In this document: positions 11,086-23,400 of the stretch, piece after piece | Position numbering within the stretch: position 1 is the first letter of the stretch | Layout of the letters: every line of letters starts with the position of its first letter | Assembly: GCF_032854445.1 (NCBI RefSeq) | Contig: NC_088303.1 | Coordinates: forward strand, 23,629,501 to 23,693,500 | Direction: 5' to 3' | DNA: 64,000 nucleotides | Origin: Liolophura sinensis | Lineage: Eukaryota > Mollusca > Polyplacophora > Chitonida > Chitonidae | Notes under the pieces: model-generated | Seen by the model: the letters and a program-made list of their open reading frames with translations, nothing else | What the model was told of the DNA's origin: nothing | The model's database searches: none | Program-made: the position numbers and the translations under genes

Positions 11086-13476
11086 CAGCAGCAAAGCTAT
11101 CAACGTTGACGTCACCACAGCAGGCTACTGAAATTCCTGACTGACAGCTGGGATCCTAAGAAAACTGTAGTTTAAAGACAATTTTACGTCTTAAGAAGAA
11201 TGCTGCAAAGCTTTTTTTGTACCTTAATATGTTCGGCTAGAAATAAAAACCGTGCCATTCGTCTATCTTTTAACGGTTTGTGGCCTCAAGCCTCTTTCCA
11301 TGCACGTGCCAGGTTGGGGCGTTGGTTTACCTGTTATATCGATATATCTGGCTCTTTTGTATAATGGTTTTGGTATATGCTAACTTTCTTTCACATCGAT
11401 TCTTTTTGATTTCTCTATAATAACAATATAATAACTAATCATGTGTTCCATGTATCAGGCTGTGGCAGTGGCGGTACGATCTATTTGTTACTAGTATCTA
11501 ATTTTCCGGCAAGACAGTTCAATTATTGTATTCAAGAATAGTCCAACATACTGATTTATATCACGCTCGTGTTCTGTATGTGCATGTATCTCTTGTCTGG
11601 CAGGGGTCTGGTCGATTTTTGGTTGGTAAATGACTAAACAAAGGCGATCTCCAGAGCAACTTGAGATTTTTATTGACTTGTTCCTTGTGAATGAAATTAC
11701 CAGCAAATTACAAGTGATGGAACAAAACCCGGGTCTTCACTAAAAAATTAATCCGATAATTTTATCAGAAAGTCTATTGTCTGAATTATGCTAGAATGTA
11801 TTCTGTTATTATAACATAATATTCTTTCGTATTCAACATAATACCCTGTTAGTCAAATAGAACTTTCATGTTGAATTAATAGAATATGTGTGTTGATTTT
11901 AACAGAACAGTCTGCTACATTGGCAGAATACATGCCGCCATCACACAAAGAACAGAGTTTCTGTTAAAATTAACAAAGTCGTTTTTTGAGTGTTCTAACA
12001 CAGAGACTGTAGGAAATAAGGTCTATTCGATTTATTTATTCCATGACGATTATTTCTACTCAGTGAGCTAGCTCTTAGGTAAAGAGTTTGTTAGGGGAAG
12101 GTACGTTATGATACAGATTCTGTGACATAAAGGCGGGCAACGTGATACAGTGAGGAGAATGGAATGCGGAAAACATGGTCATTCTAAGTGCTGTAAGATA
12201 CGTAGGCTAATCACCAGCCAAAATGGACCTTTGCAAGAACAGAACAACGTTTAAGACAAAACCTCCACAGAAACTAAGAAAATACATGTATATAAGTCAG
12301 AAATCAGGACTGCGCGTTGCAAAGATAAGCAATCAGCAGTTCTGAAGTCATCAAAACCGAAGTAATGGTATATCGGAACGTTACCAAATCTGGAAGTGCT
12401 AATGGAAGGTATGCAGGTGATCACTATCAAAAGTGAAAACGCATTACCTGACTGTTCATTAATACCTCTAACCCCAGCATTGCTACTTGTGGCAAAATTC
12501 CATATTTTATTCTTAATATAACGTTTGTATATTATTTTAAGATATTTTGATACACTAAAAGTGTGTATTATGTCATTTGATCAAACTCAGTTTTTAGCAA
12601 TATCGGTAAATTATAAAACAATATGTGCAAATATAACAAAGTATGTTTAGCAAAAAGAAGATTCTGTGTCGTAACTGTGTTTAAGCCTATTCAGTATGAC
12701 CCAAAAAGTACTCGTGTAACTTCATTTTATTCACCGTAATAAATTCATGAAAACCGTCTTTGAATCAGCATGACATGGCCTTTCAGCTGATGATGACCGA
12801 AGCCACTTTGGACACAACCATGCTGGAGCATAGACTATTGGTTTTGCATTTTTTGCGTCTCTACTCAGCCTTCAATGAGACTGTTCTTTTTACTATTCTG
12901 TCGCTGGAAAGTTTCATTATCGGATTTCGTTTAACAGAAAATTATGCACGTTTATACTACATGGCAAAGACACCAAACTTGTACAATAAGCGTAGATCGA
13001 ATCTAGCGGTCGAGTGATTGGTGGCTTTAGCGCGAGCGTGCAGAACAGGCTCAGACCCAGCAGAAAATGTACACAAGTTATGGGATAAGCACCTACACAG
13101 TAGCTACACTTCACAACTGTTGTGGAAGAAAGTGCCTATCAAACACCTTTACTCGATATTTTACTTTTGTAAGAGCTGTATTCTGACTATCTGCTAGAAC
13201 TCGCAACAATGTGCACGTCTCGAACCTTCATTGATAACGTAACAAGAAAGTAATACATTTTAACTTCGCGTGACCGCCACAGCAAAAAAAAAAATAGGCA
13301 ATGTGTGTTCTGTGTTATGGACCTGCGGGAAGCACGTGAGTAGATGCATGTACTATAGATCCGCCATGTATGCGAGGCGTATCTGCGTCTGGAATCTGGG
13401 TTTTGGTCTTCACTACCCAGTAACAACAGCAGATATTATCTCCTGCGGCACGGGATTATGTCGTTAATTAGAATAC
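11086..13476. other. Non-coding stretch
   Basis: No gene supported. Open frames at 11886-12071 and 12760-13017 have no protein-like pattern. A weak inverted pair (TTTTAACAGAA near 11900 and TTCTGTTAAAA near 11960) is the only structure noticed. Confidence 0.5.
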
Positions 13477-13683
13477 GATTTCTAAAAACGTCAGACTGAT
13501 GGGGAATAACCTCACTGTGACCCCTTGAAGTTTTTACAGTATGATGTCACGTGCAGCATTTCGGAAGATTGTTCAGGTGTTAACTTTTGTAACAACACCT
13601 GTAAAGTTTTGTTTTTATGAGCATGGCTAGTCTCTTTATGGAGAACAGTATCCTGCTGGATGTACCTTAAACTTCAAGTGCAG
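13477..13683 (+). pseudogene. Broken copy of the PAN exon of the lectin gene
   Basis: Aligns base by base with 4477-4683 of lectin exon 1; shared stretches include CAGACTGATGGGGAATAACC and GTAACAACACCTGT. Damage seen: an Arg codon has become TGA, one T is lost from the following T-run (frameshift), the Cys62 codon has become Tyr, and the 5' splice site GT has become TT. No signal-peptide half is present upstream. Remnant of a tandem duplication of the 5' part of the gene, or of a second lectin gene. Confidence 0.85.
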
Positions 13684-14883
13684 TTAAGCCAAAAGATGGC
13701 ATGTTGTCTATGAGCACAAATTGACTATTTAGACGTTATCTCTAGAATTTCTGTCCAAGGTTCAACAACTGATATTACCGAAAAGTGCTCAAAATCTCAA
13801 CACCTAACAAATACTTGAAATAAATAACGTCTGGTTTGTTGTTTACATGTTGCTGGCATGCCTGTTGTGTCTTAGCACTTCAAACTTTACATCCAAACTG
13901 ATTAAAGTCATTACTATTCCTTTCATTAGCCAAGCACAAGGACCCAACTGAAGTATTGTACCAACGACTCTCTACCGGTATGCAAAAAACTAACGGGTAT
14001 CTGTTTCCGACTTCGAAAGGGACGCACCCATAAATGGATACAATTTTGTAAGAAGACTATGTTAGGTTAAAAAACCTAGATACAAACGTCTCCACACAGA
14101 CGGTTTTCTTCCGGTATTTAAAGTGCACATGGACTACGTCTTTATCACATAGAAAAAGCCTACGCCCACTAAACACCCGTGATTAAGGCGTAGTGGGATC
14201 TTCGTCCACGATTGTACTGGACAGTTGCAAATCTACCAATGGATTAAGGTACATACATGTTCTAGATGCAATTCTGAGATTACTTCTGTTTGTTTTTCAG
14301 ATCATAGAAAAACCAACCCCCGACGGAAGGTATTACACTACAAACAACGCTCGGTAGTAAGTCCCATTATATAGCTTTTAATCTATGAAATAAAGAGGCT
14401 TCATACATTTGACAAAATATCAAACCAGCCAGGGGTAATCTTTTACTTTAAATACCTTTTTAGTTCTCGTGTTTGTGTTGAACGTAGTTTTGGAAATTGA
14501 TCTTGCGATGTTTTATCCGGGCATTATTTATGGTTGACGGCTCATTTATGAATGTTTGATTGGGCGACTAGATTAAGCTTCAGCAAGAAATTTTTTCAGA
14601 CTAAAACAAAATATCTCTAAAGTTATAGTTAGCGACAAGTAAGTATAATGAGCGGCTATTAGATGCGACTTGAAAACGGTAATTCATCTTGGGGAGAGGC
14701 TACTAGATGTGACTTAGGCGACAAGTCAGTATGGGGAGCGGCTACTATAGTCCATTTCCTTTAGGGGGTTGCCTATATTCAGTTCTCTGTAAAATCAGTC
14801 ATACTCGCTACCAAAATTGCCTTTAGTCAGTGACACGTAACAACACAAGTCTCTACACATGGATATGTTGGAAGTCTATATTA
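13684..14883. other. Spacer with an exon-like remnant and dispersed repeat D
   Basis: At 14301-14356 a short segment follows TTTGTTTTTCAG and ends at a GTAAGT. It sits where exon 2 of the duplicated lectin would lie, but its sequence does not match exon 2. A similar mini-exon-like segment is at 16323-16354 (TTTCAG before, GTATGG after). Both are weak candidates. The rest is non-coding. Confidence 0.3.
14470..14580 (+). repeat. Dispersed repeat D, copy 2
   Basis: Shares TTTGTGTTGAACGTAGTTTT, GGAAATTGATCTTGCGAT and ATGGTTGACGGCTCATTTAT with the longer copies at 40558 and 42130. Confidence 0.65.
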
Positions 14884-15240
14884 TTGACCTGCTCCGATAG
14901 CATAGCTGGTGGACCGCCCGCTTCGGGAGCGGTAGATCCAGTGTCAATCCTGGATCGAGTCACACCTCAGACCTTAAAAGAGGAAGTTGTAACGTCTTCG
15001 CTTGGCATTCAGCATGAAGGAGATAGTGCAACAACTGGTTGATCCGTATCAGTATAATGGCTCGGGCGGGTCGGCTTACTTGCCTTCGATAAGGCGCCTC
15101 AGTGCAGCAGCACTAGATAAACGAGCGGTTGAAATCCGTCCTGCGACAAGGAGGCACATTACATGCACTCTAAGGACTCCTGCGTCGTCATATGAAAAAT
15201 TGTTAAGTATGACGTTAAACCCCAAGCACTGACTCACTCA
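14884..15240 (+). mobile_element. SINE-B, near full length
   Basis: Same order of blocks as 10463-10775: tRNA-like head with CGATAGCATAGCTGGTGGAC, GTCAATCCTGGATCGAGTCA, AAAAGAGGAAGTTGTAAC, CGTATCAGTATAATGGCTCG, GACGTTAAACCCCAAGCACT. It retains a ~50-bp internal segment missing from the other copy. Short open frames inside it are not genes. Confidence 0.85.
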
Positions 15241-15255
15241 CTTTATATTACTGCA

Positions 15256-15471
15256 CGGCTCAGTTGGTTAGCGCAGCGTAATGAACCAGAAGTCTCTCAC
15301 CAATGCGGTCGCTGTGAGTTCAAGTCCAGCTCACGCTGGCTGTCTTTCCGGTCGTACGTGGGAAGGTTTTCTAGCTCTGCCCGGTTTCCTCCCACCATAA
15401 TGCTGGCGGCTGTCGCATAAGTGAAATATTCTTGAGTACGGCGTAAAACACCAATCAAATAAATAAATAAA
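15256..15471 (+). mobile_element. SINE-A with 12-bp target-site duplication
   Basis: Head GGCTCAGTTGGTTAGCGC (A box), GAGTTCAAGTCCAGCTCAC (B box), then CCGGTTTCCTCCCACCATAA, GCATAAGTGAAATATTCTTG, GTAAAACACCAATCAAAT and an AAATAAATAAAT tail. The 12-base direct repeat TATATTACTGCA (15244-15255 and 15472-15483) frames it. Confidence 0.9.
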
Positions 15472-15539
15472 TATATTACTGCAAGAAGAATGAAGTTAGA
15501 ACACGTTTTCTAATTCATAAGTCCATAAGCTCGGTTTCG

Positions 15540-15707
15540 ACGGTAAGAACCATTTGCCTCGGGGGACGTCTGTCAGCAACCTGCGGATGGTCCTTGGTTT
15601 CCCCGGGCTCTGCCTGGTTTCCTACACCATAATGCTGGCCGATGTCGTATAAGTAAAATATCCTTGAGTACGGCGTAAAACACCAATCAAATAAATAAAT
15701 AAACAAA
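15540..15707 (+). mobile_element. SINE-A 3' part
   Basis: GCAACCTGCGGATGGTCCTT, CCGGGCTCTGCCTGGTTTCC, ATAATGCTGGCCGATGTCGT, GGCGTAAAACACCAATCAAA and an AAATAAATAAAC tail. The tRNA-like half is missing. Confidence 0.85.
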
Positions 15708-17391
15708 CATGAAAGAATTCAGTATCCTGCGGGAATACTTATAAGAGTACGATTCGGTAAGCGTTCCTTCCAAAACATTTAGCCACATTGCTTAGGCTTG
15801 TATCAATTTATTGCATCTGAAAGGCAGCTATGTTTAAAACTTATACTTATATATAGTTGGAGAGTTCAGAGGTCAAGTACCAATCTAAATCCTCAATTGT
15901 ATACACAAATCATTGCAAAGTGAACTTTAGTTAGTCTTTGTAGAGAGCAGCTGCTAAATCCGGCTTTACAGGAGATGGTGCCAGAAACGTGTTCTAACTG
16001 TGTAGCATCGTTGTGGTGGAATTAAGCTTTAGCGAGAACGCAACCAACACGAAGTTGTATTACATATACAGTGCATTAAAAATCATAGGTCCTGTTTTAA
16101 AATGTAAGCAGACTTTAGTTTGTTAGGTTTGCTCCCTCTTAAAAGAGTGAGACTATAAGGCGTATTATAACATAATTTCATTTTATTTTACTCTTTAAAT
16201 TTGAATAACAGTCCGCTAACGCTTATTTATTACATCTAAATTTGTAATGGTTGCATTGACACTTGGAATATGTTATTTCTAGTACATGGAGATAACCTAT
16301 ATATCCGTATTTTTGCTTTCAGCATATTGTCAACCTATTCCTGTTGGAACACCAGGTATGGTATGGTAAACTTTTTCAGATATGTATACTTCTTTTTCTG
16401 AATTTTTGAAGGAGAAAATATACCGAGTCTATTTGAATTAGGTATTGAAACAATGCTCTCATGTCGTGTCAGTTTTGGATACATGACGCCATGTAAACTT
16501 CAGTTTTGTTTTCAAATCGATAAATCGTGCAAGCATTATGTGACTTGATTAGTCAGTGATCTATTCACAAAAGGGTTCACCAATCTGACCAAAGGATATA
16601 TATATCTTGGCACTCATAATTATTATTGTAGCATTACTCTGATTTGGAAAATTTAATTAGGTTTGATAAACGATATATTTGGCTTCTGGGTAATCATTTA
16701 AGCAGTGATTTGCGCATTATGAACAAAGTGCTATTCTAGCCAAAATGATCAACGATTTTAAGAATGGCGAAGGGGTTACCAATCAATAAGCATAACAAGC
16801 GGAGACTGAGGTGTCATATTTATTATGCGATGTCACACTCTGTAAAGGCACTTTATATAATTGGCCTGTGACGCTTTTCAGCCAGACTACAGTCAGAAGG
16901 GACAGAGCTTGGCAAGGGTTGGTTATTATCAGCACGTCAAGCCGAGACTACCGGGTCTGAGTTGTAATAAAACTACATGCCAGTGATCGTCAGTACATAT
17001 GTCATCTGTAATAAAACTACCATCGCAGAAGCAGCAGCCATTTTGCCTTCACCACAGTTATAGGTCTTGCCAAAATTGTCGTTCATGGATGACGCATGTG
17101 CGTTAAACCTGAAAAGAAGAGCCTAATGACTGATTTGTTTTGAAATTATTTGCCTTGTCGTGAATTTGGGTCTAGTATGCTTTCACCGTGTGGAATACAC
17201 ACGTGGCTTTACGTGTGCGGGCGAGCTGTGAGGTACACACTAGTCACAGCTGACACCTGTATAGACATTGTTTATAAAGGGCATATCGGTGTATGATTTG
17301 CCATTGACGCTGTGCCTATAAAACTCCACCATCCAAAACGTCGGAGTTTGTTGTTGTTGGCTACGTCGCAGTGCGTAGATCCAGAAACGGC
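15708..17391. other. Non-coding stretch
   Basis: No gene or repeat family recognised apart from the weak exon-like segment at 16323-16354. Confidence 0.5.
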
Positions 17392-17589
17392 CTATACGTC
17401 ATAAAAGTCAAAAGAAGGGTGTGGAGAAGATGGATCGGTAGAATAGGTAGCCCATGTCAAGTTTCTGTCGTTCACGTCCAAAATGACATGTGATATTGTG
17501 ATGAACAACCACGAACGAAACTGATCTGTGTCCGGACAATCAGGAATGACGAAGCCCCTCCATGGAGAAAGGTTTATGCAGAATTCCAT
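17392..17589 (-). other. Isolated 65-residue open frame, possible exon remnant
   Basis: ATG at 17589, TAG at 17392. The peptide has a plausible globular composition (PWRGFVIPDCPDTDQF, then a hydrophobic strand, then DVNDRNLTWATYS). I do not recognise a family. There is no convincing acceptor upstream and no neighbouring exon, so it may be a relic of a gene or transposon, or chance. Confidence 0.2.
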
Positions 17590-17794
17590 GTCATGTTGTC
17601 ATGCATCCAAGCCAAGGAAAAAGTGCTGTAGCATTGTATTGTTCTGAACGAAACACCTCAAAAGCTTCCATTTGCCACATCTCAATATGGTAGCAACGAC
17701 AAATGATGACGACGGTCTCTTTGGCCCAGGTGGTTGGCATGCCAGCGCGGCGCAATGACCCAAGAGACCAATGCGGCCGCTATGAGTCCAGCTC

Positions 17795-18660
17795 CATCCC
17801 ATATCAAGGTAGACCCTACTGGCATGACATGGCGATATTAAGGTAGGCCCTACTGGATAACTGACACAGCAGTATGGGGACATGACATAGCGATATTAAG
17901 GTAGGCAATACTGGATAACTGACACAGCAAACTGCCGACATCAAGGTAGGCCCTACTAGATACCTGACACAGGAACCTGCCGACATCAAGGTAGACCCTG
18001 CTGGATAACTAACACAGCAGTCTGGGGACATGAGATTGCGACATCAAGGTAGCCCCTGCTGGATAAATGACACACCATTCTGGAGACATAATATGGCGAC
18101 ATCACGATAGGCCCTACTGGATAACTGACTCAGCAGTCTGGAGACATGACCTGGCGATACCAAGGCAGACCCTACTGGATAAGTGACACAGCAACCTGGT
18201 GACATCAAGGTAGACCCTACTGGATAACTGACACAGCAATCTGGTGACATCCAGGTAGACCCTACTGGATAACTGACACAGCAAGTTGGCGACATCAGGG
18301 TAGGTCCTACTGAATAACTGACACAGCAAACTGCTGACATCAAGCTAAGTCCGACAGGATAACTTACACATCAACCTGGTGACATCAAGGTAGGCCATAC
18401 TGGATAACTGGCACAGCAGCCTGTTGATATCAAGGTAGGCCATACTGGATAATTAACGCAGCAACCTGACGACATCAAGGTAGGCCATACTGGATAACTG
18501 GCACAGCAGCATGTTGACATCAAGGTAGGCATACTGGATAACTGGCACAGCAACCTGGTGACATCAAGGTAGGCATACTGGATAACTGACACAGCAGCCT
18601 GACGACATTAAGGTAGGCCATACTGGATAACTGGCACAGCAACCTGGTGACATCAAGGTA
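17795..18660. repeat. 45-bp minisatellite
   Basis: About 18 copies of a unit like GACATCAAGGTAGGCCATAC then TGGATAACTGGCACAGCAAC plus CTGGT. The long minus-strand open frames here (rich in CCVSYPV-like repeats) result from a repeat length divisible by three and are not genes. Confidence 0.9.
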
Positions 18661-19284
18661 ATCGACACAAGAATCTAGGGACATGAGACGGGATGGATAA
18701 TTGATACAAAATCCGGGGACAAGGCATGAGGGCAACAAACCACTGGAGAAAAGACACAAGCATGTGGGACATGATCGACATACGCACAAACAAATTCTGG
18801 GGAATATTACAAAAAATCCCAACTGATGTAAAAAAAAAAAACAACAAAAAACAGATTAACCTACTGACAAATCTTCTCTTTTCACCCCAAGGCTGTTGAC
18901 AATTTCCATACGTTATAAGTTATTTGATAAACGAAATATCCAGTCCAATAGAGAAGAAGAAAAATTAGCAAAGTACAGTATTAAATATAAATGACAGAAA
19001 AAAACAATTTTGTAGATAAACCAAAAAATTGTCAAAGAAAACAATAAAACAATACAATATGATTAGTCTCAAACACTGACGTCAACAGTCTGGTGCAACT
19101 AAACTTGTAAGAGTATATGACTTAATATGTTGTTATGCAAATTATCAATTTACATCCTTCGACAAAACCATCTTCAAGACTGAAATTAACTTTGAAAGGA
19201 AAATCGTGCAAACTGTGTCAAACATGTGAAGATAAAAAGCAATTTGCATCATTGAGGAAATTTGATTACCATCAAATAGCCTCT
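18661..19284. other. 3' flank / presumed 3' UTR of the MIB-PARP gene
   Basis: AT-rich, with a diverged end of the 45-bp array. No coding sequence. No clean AATAAA on the minus strand was found close to the stop codon, so the polyadenylation site is unplaced. Confidence 0.4.
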
Positions 19285-20431
19285 TTAATATTTGTAGCAG
19301 ATAAGGAATTCTGGGTAATACTGGTCCTTGTCAAAGAGGACAAAGATGCTAGGCTTTTGTGGATTGTCCGTGCAGGAGTCGAACAGTTGGTTGGGTTTTC
19401 CCGGATCCAAAGGGGGTGGACGCCTCAATTTCTCTTGCCCCTTTGCAGTTTTACCGACCAGCACGCGGGCGTAAAACATGAAGCGATGACCGTGTTGATC
19501 TGGTTTTGCGTAATGGTTAGATTTGCTGGCATCCACAGCAAAGTAAGCCCCATTGCCATATAAGGCCCCAACAGCTGAGCCATACAGCCTCCAGTCAAAG
19601 TTCTGTTCACAGATGGGGTCGACAGCTCCTGGCGAAGTGCCATGAAATAACTTCTTCTCGTTAGTTGTTCCTCCTTCGTACTTACGCTTCATTATATTGC
19701 TTTTCCTGAAAAGAGAACCCAAAGCAGTTCAAACATTTGAAAAGAATATCGAACAATGAAATCAAGTTGGTACTATGCAGTGTATTGCTCTGTCTCGCCC
19801 TTTGGTTATAATAATTCAATATACACATGCATTCTCTTTGTCTAAATTTTAAATGTTGGTTAGATAATTCTAACCAACACCTGGATAATTTTGTAGATGA
19901 ATGTTGATTAAACAGTTCCACGCGAAGACACCTTTCTCTCTTTATCTAAAAGGTTTACAAGATAATTCTAAAAAAAAGCAAAACAACTGGACAATTTCTG
20001 TAGTTGAATGCTGATTATATAGTTCCGCGCGAGGACATAAGTGGTGATGCTAAACCTAAATAAGCCTACGTGAGTCACACATCAAGGTATACATCAAGGT
20101 TAGGCTTGTCTAGTGGTGGCAGTGATGTAAAGCCGCGGCAGAGAGCGGCACATGCGACGTAACGACTATGATACAGTGTATGGCAAAGTGGCGTCATAGT
20201 GGGAGATCTACTTACATTTGAAACGTCAACCACAGGGAAGGGTTTTGTACGCGCTTTATGTAGATAATGGAGGCGTTGGGCATTGTCATGAGAAAAACAT
20301 CCTTTACTGTAGCAAACTTGTCCGACGAGGAAGGGATGTTCACTATTTTCATGTCATAGGTGCCCATTGGTCCCCACTCAACAGGTATGTTCGTGGAAGT
20401 CGTAGCTTCCTTCTTGGCCTTCTCATGCAGC
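19285..20431 (-). CDS. MIB-PARP exons 20-21: PARP catalytic domain, H-Y-I type
   Basis: Exon 20 (20431-20216) has the N-terminal lobe with [17 protein letters not shown]. Exon 21 (19705-19285) carries KKLFHGTS (His1120), [17 protein letters not shown] (Tyr1153), [27 protein letters not shown] (Ile1219) and the closing [11 protein letters not shown] followed by TAA. Ile in place of the catalytic Glu of PARP1 and tankyrase marks mono-ADP-ribosyltransferases such as PARP7, 10 and 12. The domain looks intact. Confidence 0.93.
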
Positions 20432-23400
20432 CTGAAACGTGTCATTGTGCGGATAGACTGATAATTTTGTGTATAACGTTTGCATCACACTTTCAGTTGT
20501 TTCATCTACATGTGCCTATGATCAGATTCCTCATCCCCTCCAACTCAAGTCCATACACATTTATTTACTTGGACTACAGTTTAGACAGCGAGGAACATCT
20601 CATATCTTTATATCTATGGACACAACCCTGTGCGTGTAAACGCACGTGAGTCGGGCCATGGCGGCATCTGCACGCCAACAGGGATCTAGGGAGATGATTT
20701 TAAAGTTCCAGGTTCTAGACGGCAGTATACAGAATAGGGTTGAAACAAAACCAGGTGAGGATAGAAACAACTTTACACAGTGCAATTTGTATGGGCGCCT
20801 TGACGCTTCCATGACCTAATGGAAAGAGCGTCAGGCTCCCAGAAAAATGGTTGCTGCCTCGGTTGGCATTCAGAACTTAAAGGTTAGAGCAAAGAAACAG
20901 GACTGGTTTACCCAGTGTCAGTATAATGTTACTGATCATGTCTGATGTCTTCGGCTTTCAGTGGCGGCAGCACTTTGGTGGCATGTACTCGCCCTGCCAC
21001 AAGTAGACAAAGCATATGCACACACACCGATAAATTGCTTAGTGCAATACGATGTAAAACCCATAAATTAAAAAGCAAACATTACATAGCGCAGTATATA
21101 TGGCACCCTATTACAACTACTCAATACAGCAAACCATATGTTGTTTTTGATAACACCATATAACTACCTGATAGCTTTCTTCACATCTTCAGGGCCCATG
21201 TAGGCTGGGCGTCGTCGTAAACGTGTCTCTTTGTCTGACTGACAATTTCTCTGTTTCAGATTGGCGAAGTCAACTTCATAACGAACGCTGTCGATTTCGA
21301 TGATCTCCTCAGTCATGACACTGGAATTACACCAATAGGCCTGTTCTAGTTCAGTCTGCAGCTTAGTAACCTGCCTCTTGTCCTTTTGCTTTTCCTGGAG
21401 GAGAAAAAATTATTAAAATATTTCATTACTGTGAGAGATGGTTCTAGAAATCTTGGACGATCGATTGTGCACATCATACACCTGCAGCTTAAAGATCATG
21501 GGAAATCTTCATCAGATACAATCCTTTGCAGCTAGCTCAGCAAAGAAATATTTCCATTGTCTACATTATAAATTTCTTTTAGAAAAATGGACCCCTTGAC
21601 GCCCTCTATATTTAAACTCTAGAAATTTACCTAATAACCATCACCAATACCATCGCCATTATCATTACCAATATCATCATTGCTATCACCACCACCACAA
21701 CCATCATCATAATTACCTCTAGATGTTAGGAATTACCTTTTGACCACACGGTACCCAGCCGTCATCACTCTCCCAGTACCACGTCCACTGAGTGAGAAAG
21801 CGCTCATGGTCATCTCCGCTTACGTATGAGACTGTAGACAGGCGACGAACTGGGATGCTCATATCGTCAGTTTTGGCTGTCATTGTATCAAGGTCTACCG
21901 AAAACATCTGACTGAAAAATACATATTCAACACAAACGCATATAAACATTCTGGCAATCAGTCAAGTCTTTCACACAGACAAATATCGCTCAGTATGAAA
22001 TTAAGTAAAAACTGGTAAAATGATAACATGAAGTATCCCATTTTATGTTTGAATCAGTTTTACAACAAAGCATGGATGGACTGTAACCAACATAATTAAT
22101 GCTTGAGACAAACAGATAAGCCTTTAGCTCTGTATTACTCGGAATTACACACAAGTATTCTGTATTACTCAGAATTACACACACGTATTCTGTATTACTC
22201 AGAATTACACACACGTATTCTGTATTACTCAGAATTATACACACGTATTCTGTATTACTCAGAATTACACACACGTATTCTGTATTACTCAGAATCACTT
22301 ACAAGTATGTCTACACTAAACTTTACCAATACCATGGACACAGAAGCATGGATAATCCACGGAACCCTTGGTTACAGAGCCACCCTTCTAAAATAGCTGA
22401 GTAGGATCCAGTCGTGACAGCACAGCAGATCTGCTCCAGCATCTACCTTCAGACCTCAAGTGCCCTGACTTACCCTTCTACAATAACAGACCACGATCCA
22501 CTCTTGACATCACAGTAGCTTTGCTCCAGCATTAACTCTGAAGAGCTGTGATCACCTATACTGTCACAGCCCTATCTTGTTCCATAAGCTTACCTCGAAC
22601 ACCTCTGTACTTTCCTTGCTGGTCCAACTTTCCTTGCAGTCCAACTCCAACCGCCATGATTGAATGCATAATCCTAAGAGTGAAGCGATAATTATCACTG
22701 CCACTATTAGGCAAGTTAGACCTTTTGAAACGCAATACTGGATAATTTTTTAACATCAACCTCCCCAGTAATGACACAGAACTAACCCATAATGAACATT
22801 GATGAATAAAAAAAATTCTCAGACAATTAAAGAATAGATTAAACAAGATGTACACAATATAATAATTGCTAGTAATGTCAGTAGTTATCTCCCTTGTATG
22901 GGCCGTGAGGAGTATGCATTCAAACATGGCGGTTGGAATTTATCCAGTTTCATGCTTGTGTGTATTTATTAGTGATGACTCATGGGAACACCTATCTGAA
23001 ATTGATACCTGAAACGACTGTGACTGCGGACAGACAAATTATTTGGTGCCCAGCAGTGGTATATTAAAGCTAGCAAGGCAATTACAGAGGTGTTCAAGGT
23101 AAGCTTATGGAACAAGACAGGACTGTGATAGTATACCTAATCACAGTCCTACAGGGTTATTCCAGCATGTATCTGCAGATCTCATGTGCCCTGACTGGCT
23201 CTTCTACAATAGCAGAACACGATCCAGAGTTGATCACACAGTACCGTAGCTCTGCCTCCTCATGCATTTTCTTATCACAAGTTCCTTAACTTACCCTTCA
23301 ACAATAACAGAACACGATCCAGTGTTGACTCTGGAGTAGCTCTGTTCAAGTAGCTGAACATTATCCTCGCTGAAGGAGCACCATTTCACCCCACGTTGCA

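Noticed and set aside
17816-18592. Cysteine-rich minus-strand open frames as a secreted peptide family.
   Set aside because: They are produced by a 45-bp tandem repeat, whose period is a multiple of three; several frames stay open at once.
19135-19563. 142-residue plus-strand open frame.
   Set aside because: It is antisense to the conserved PARP catalytic exon and has no family pattern.
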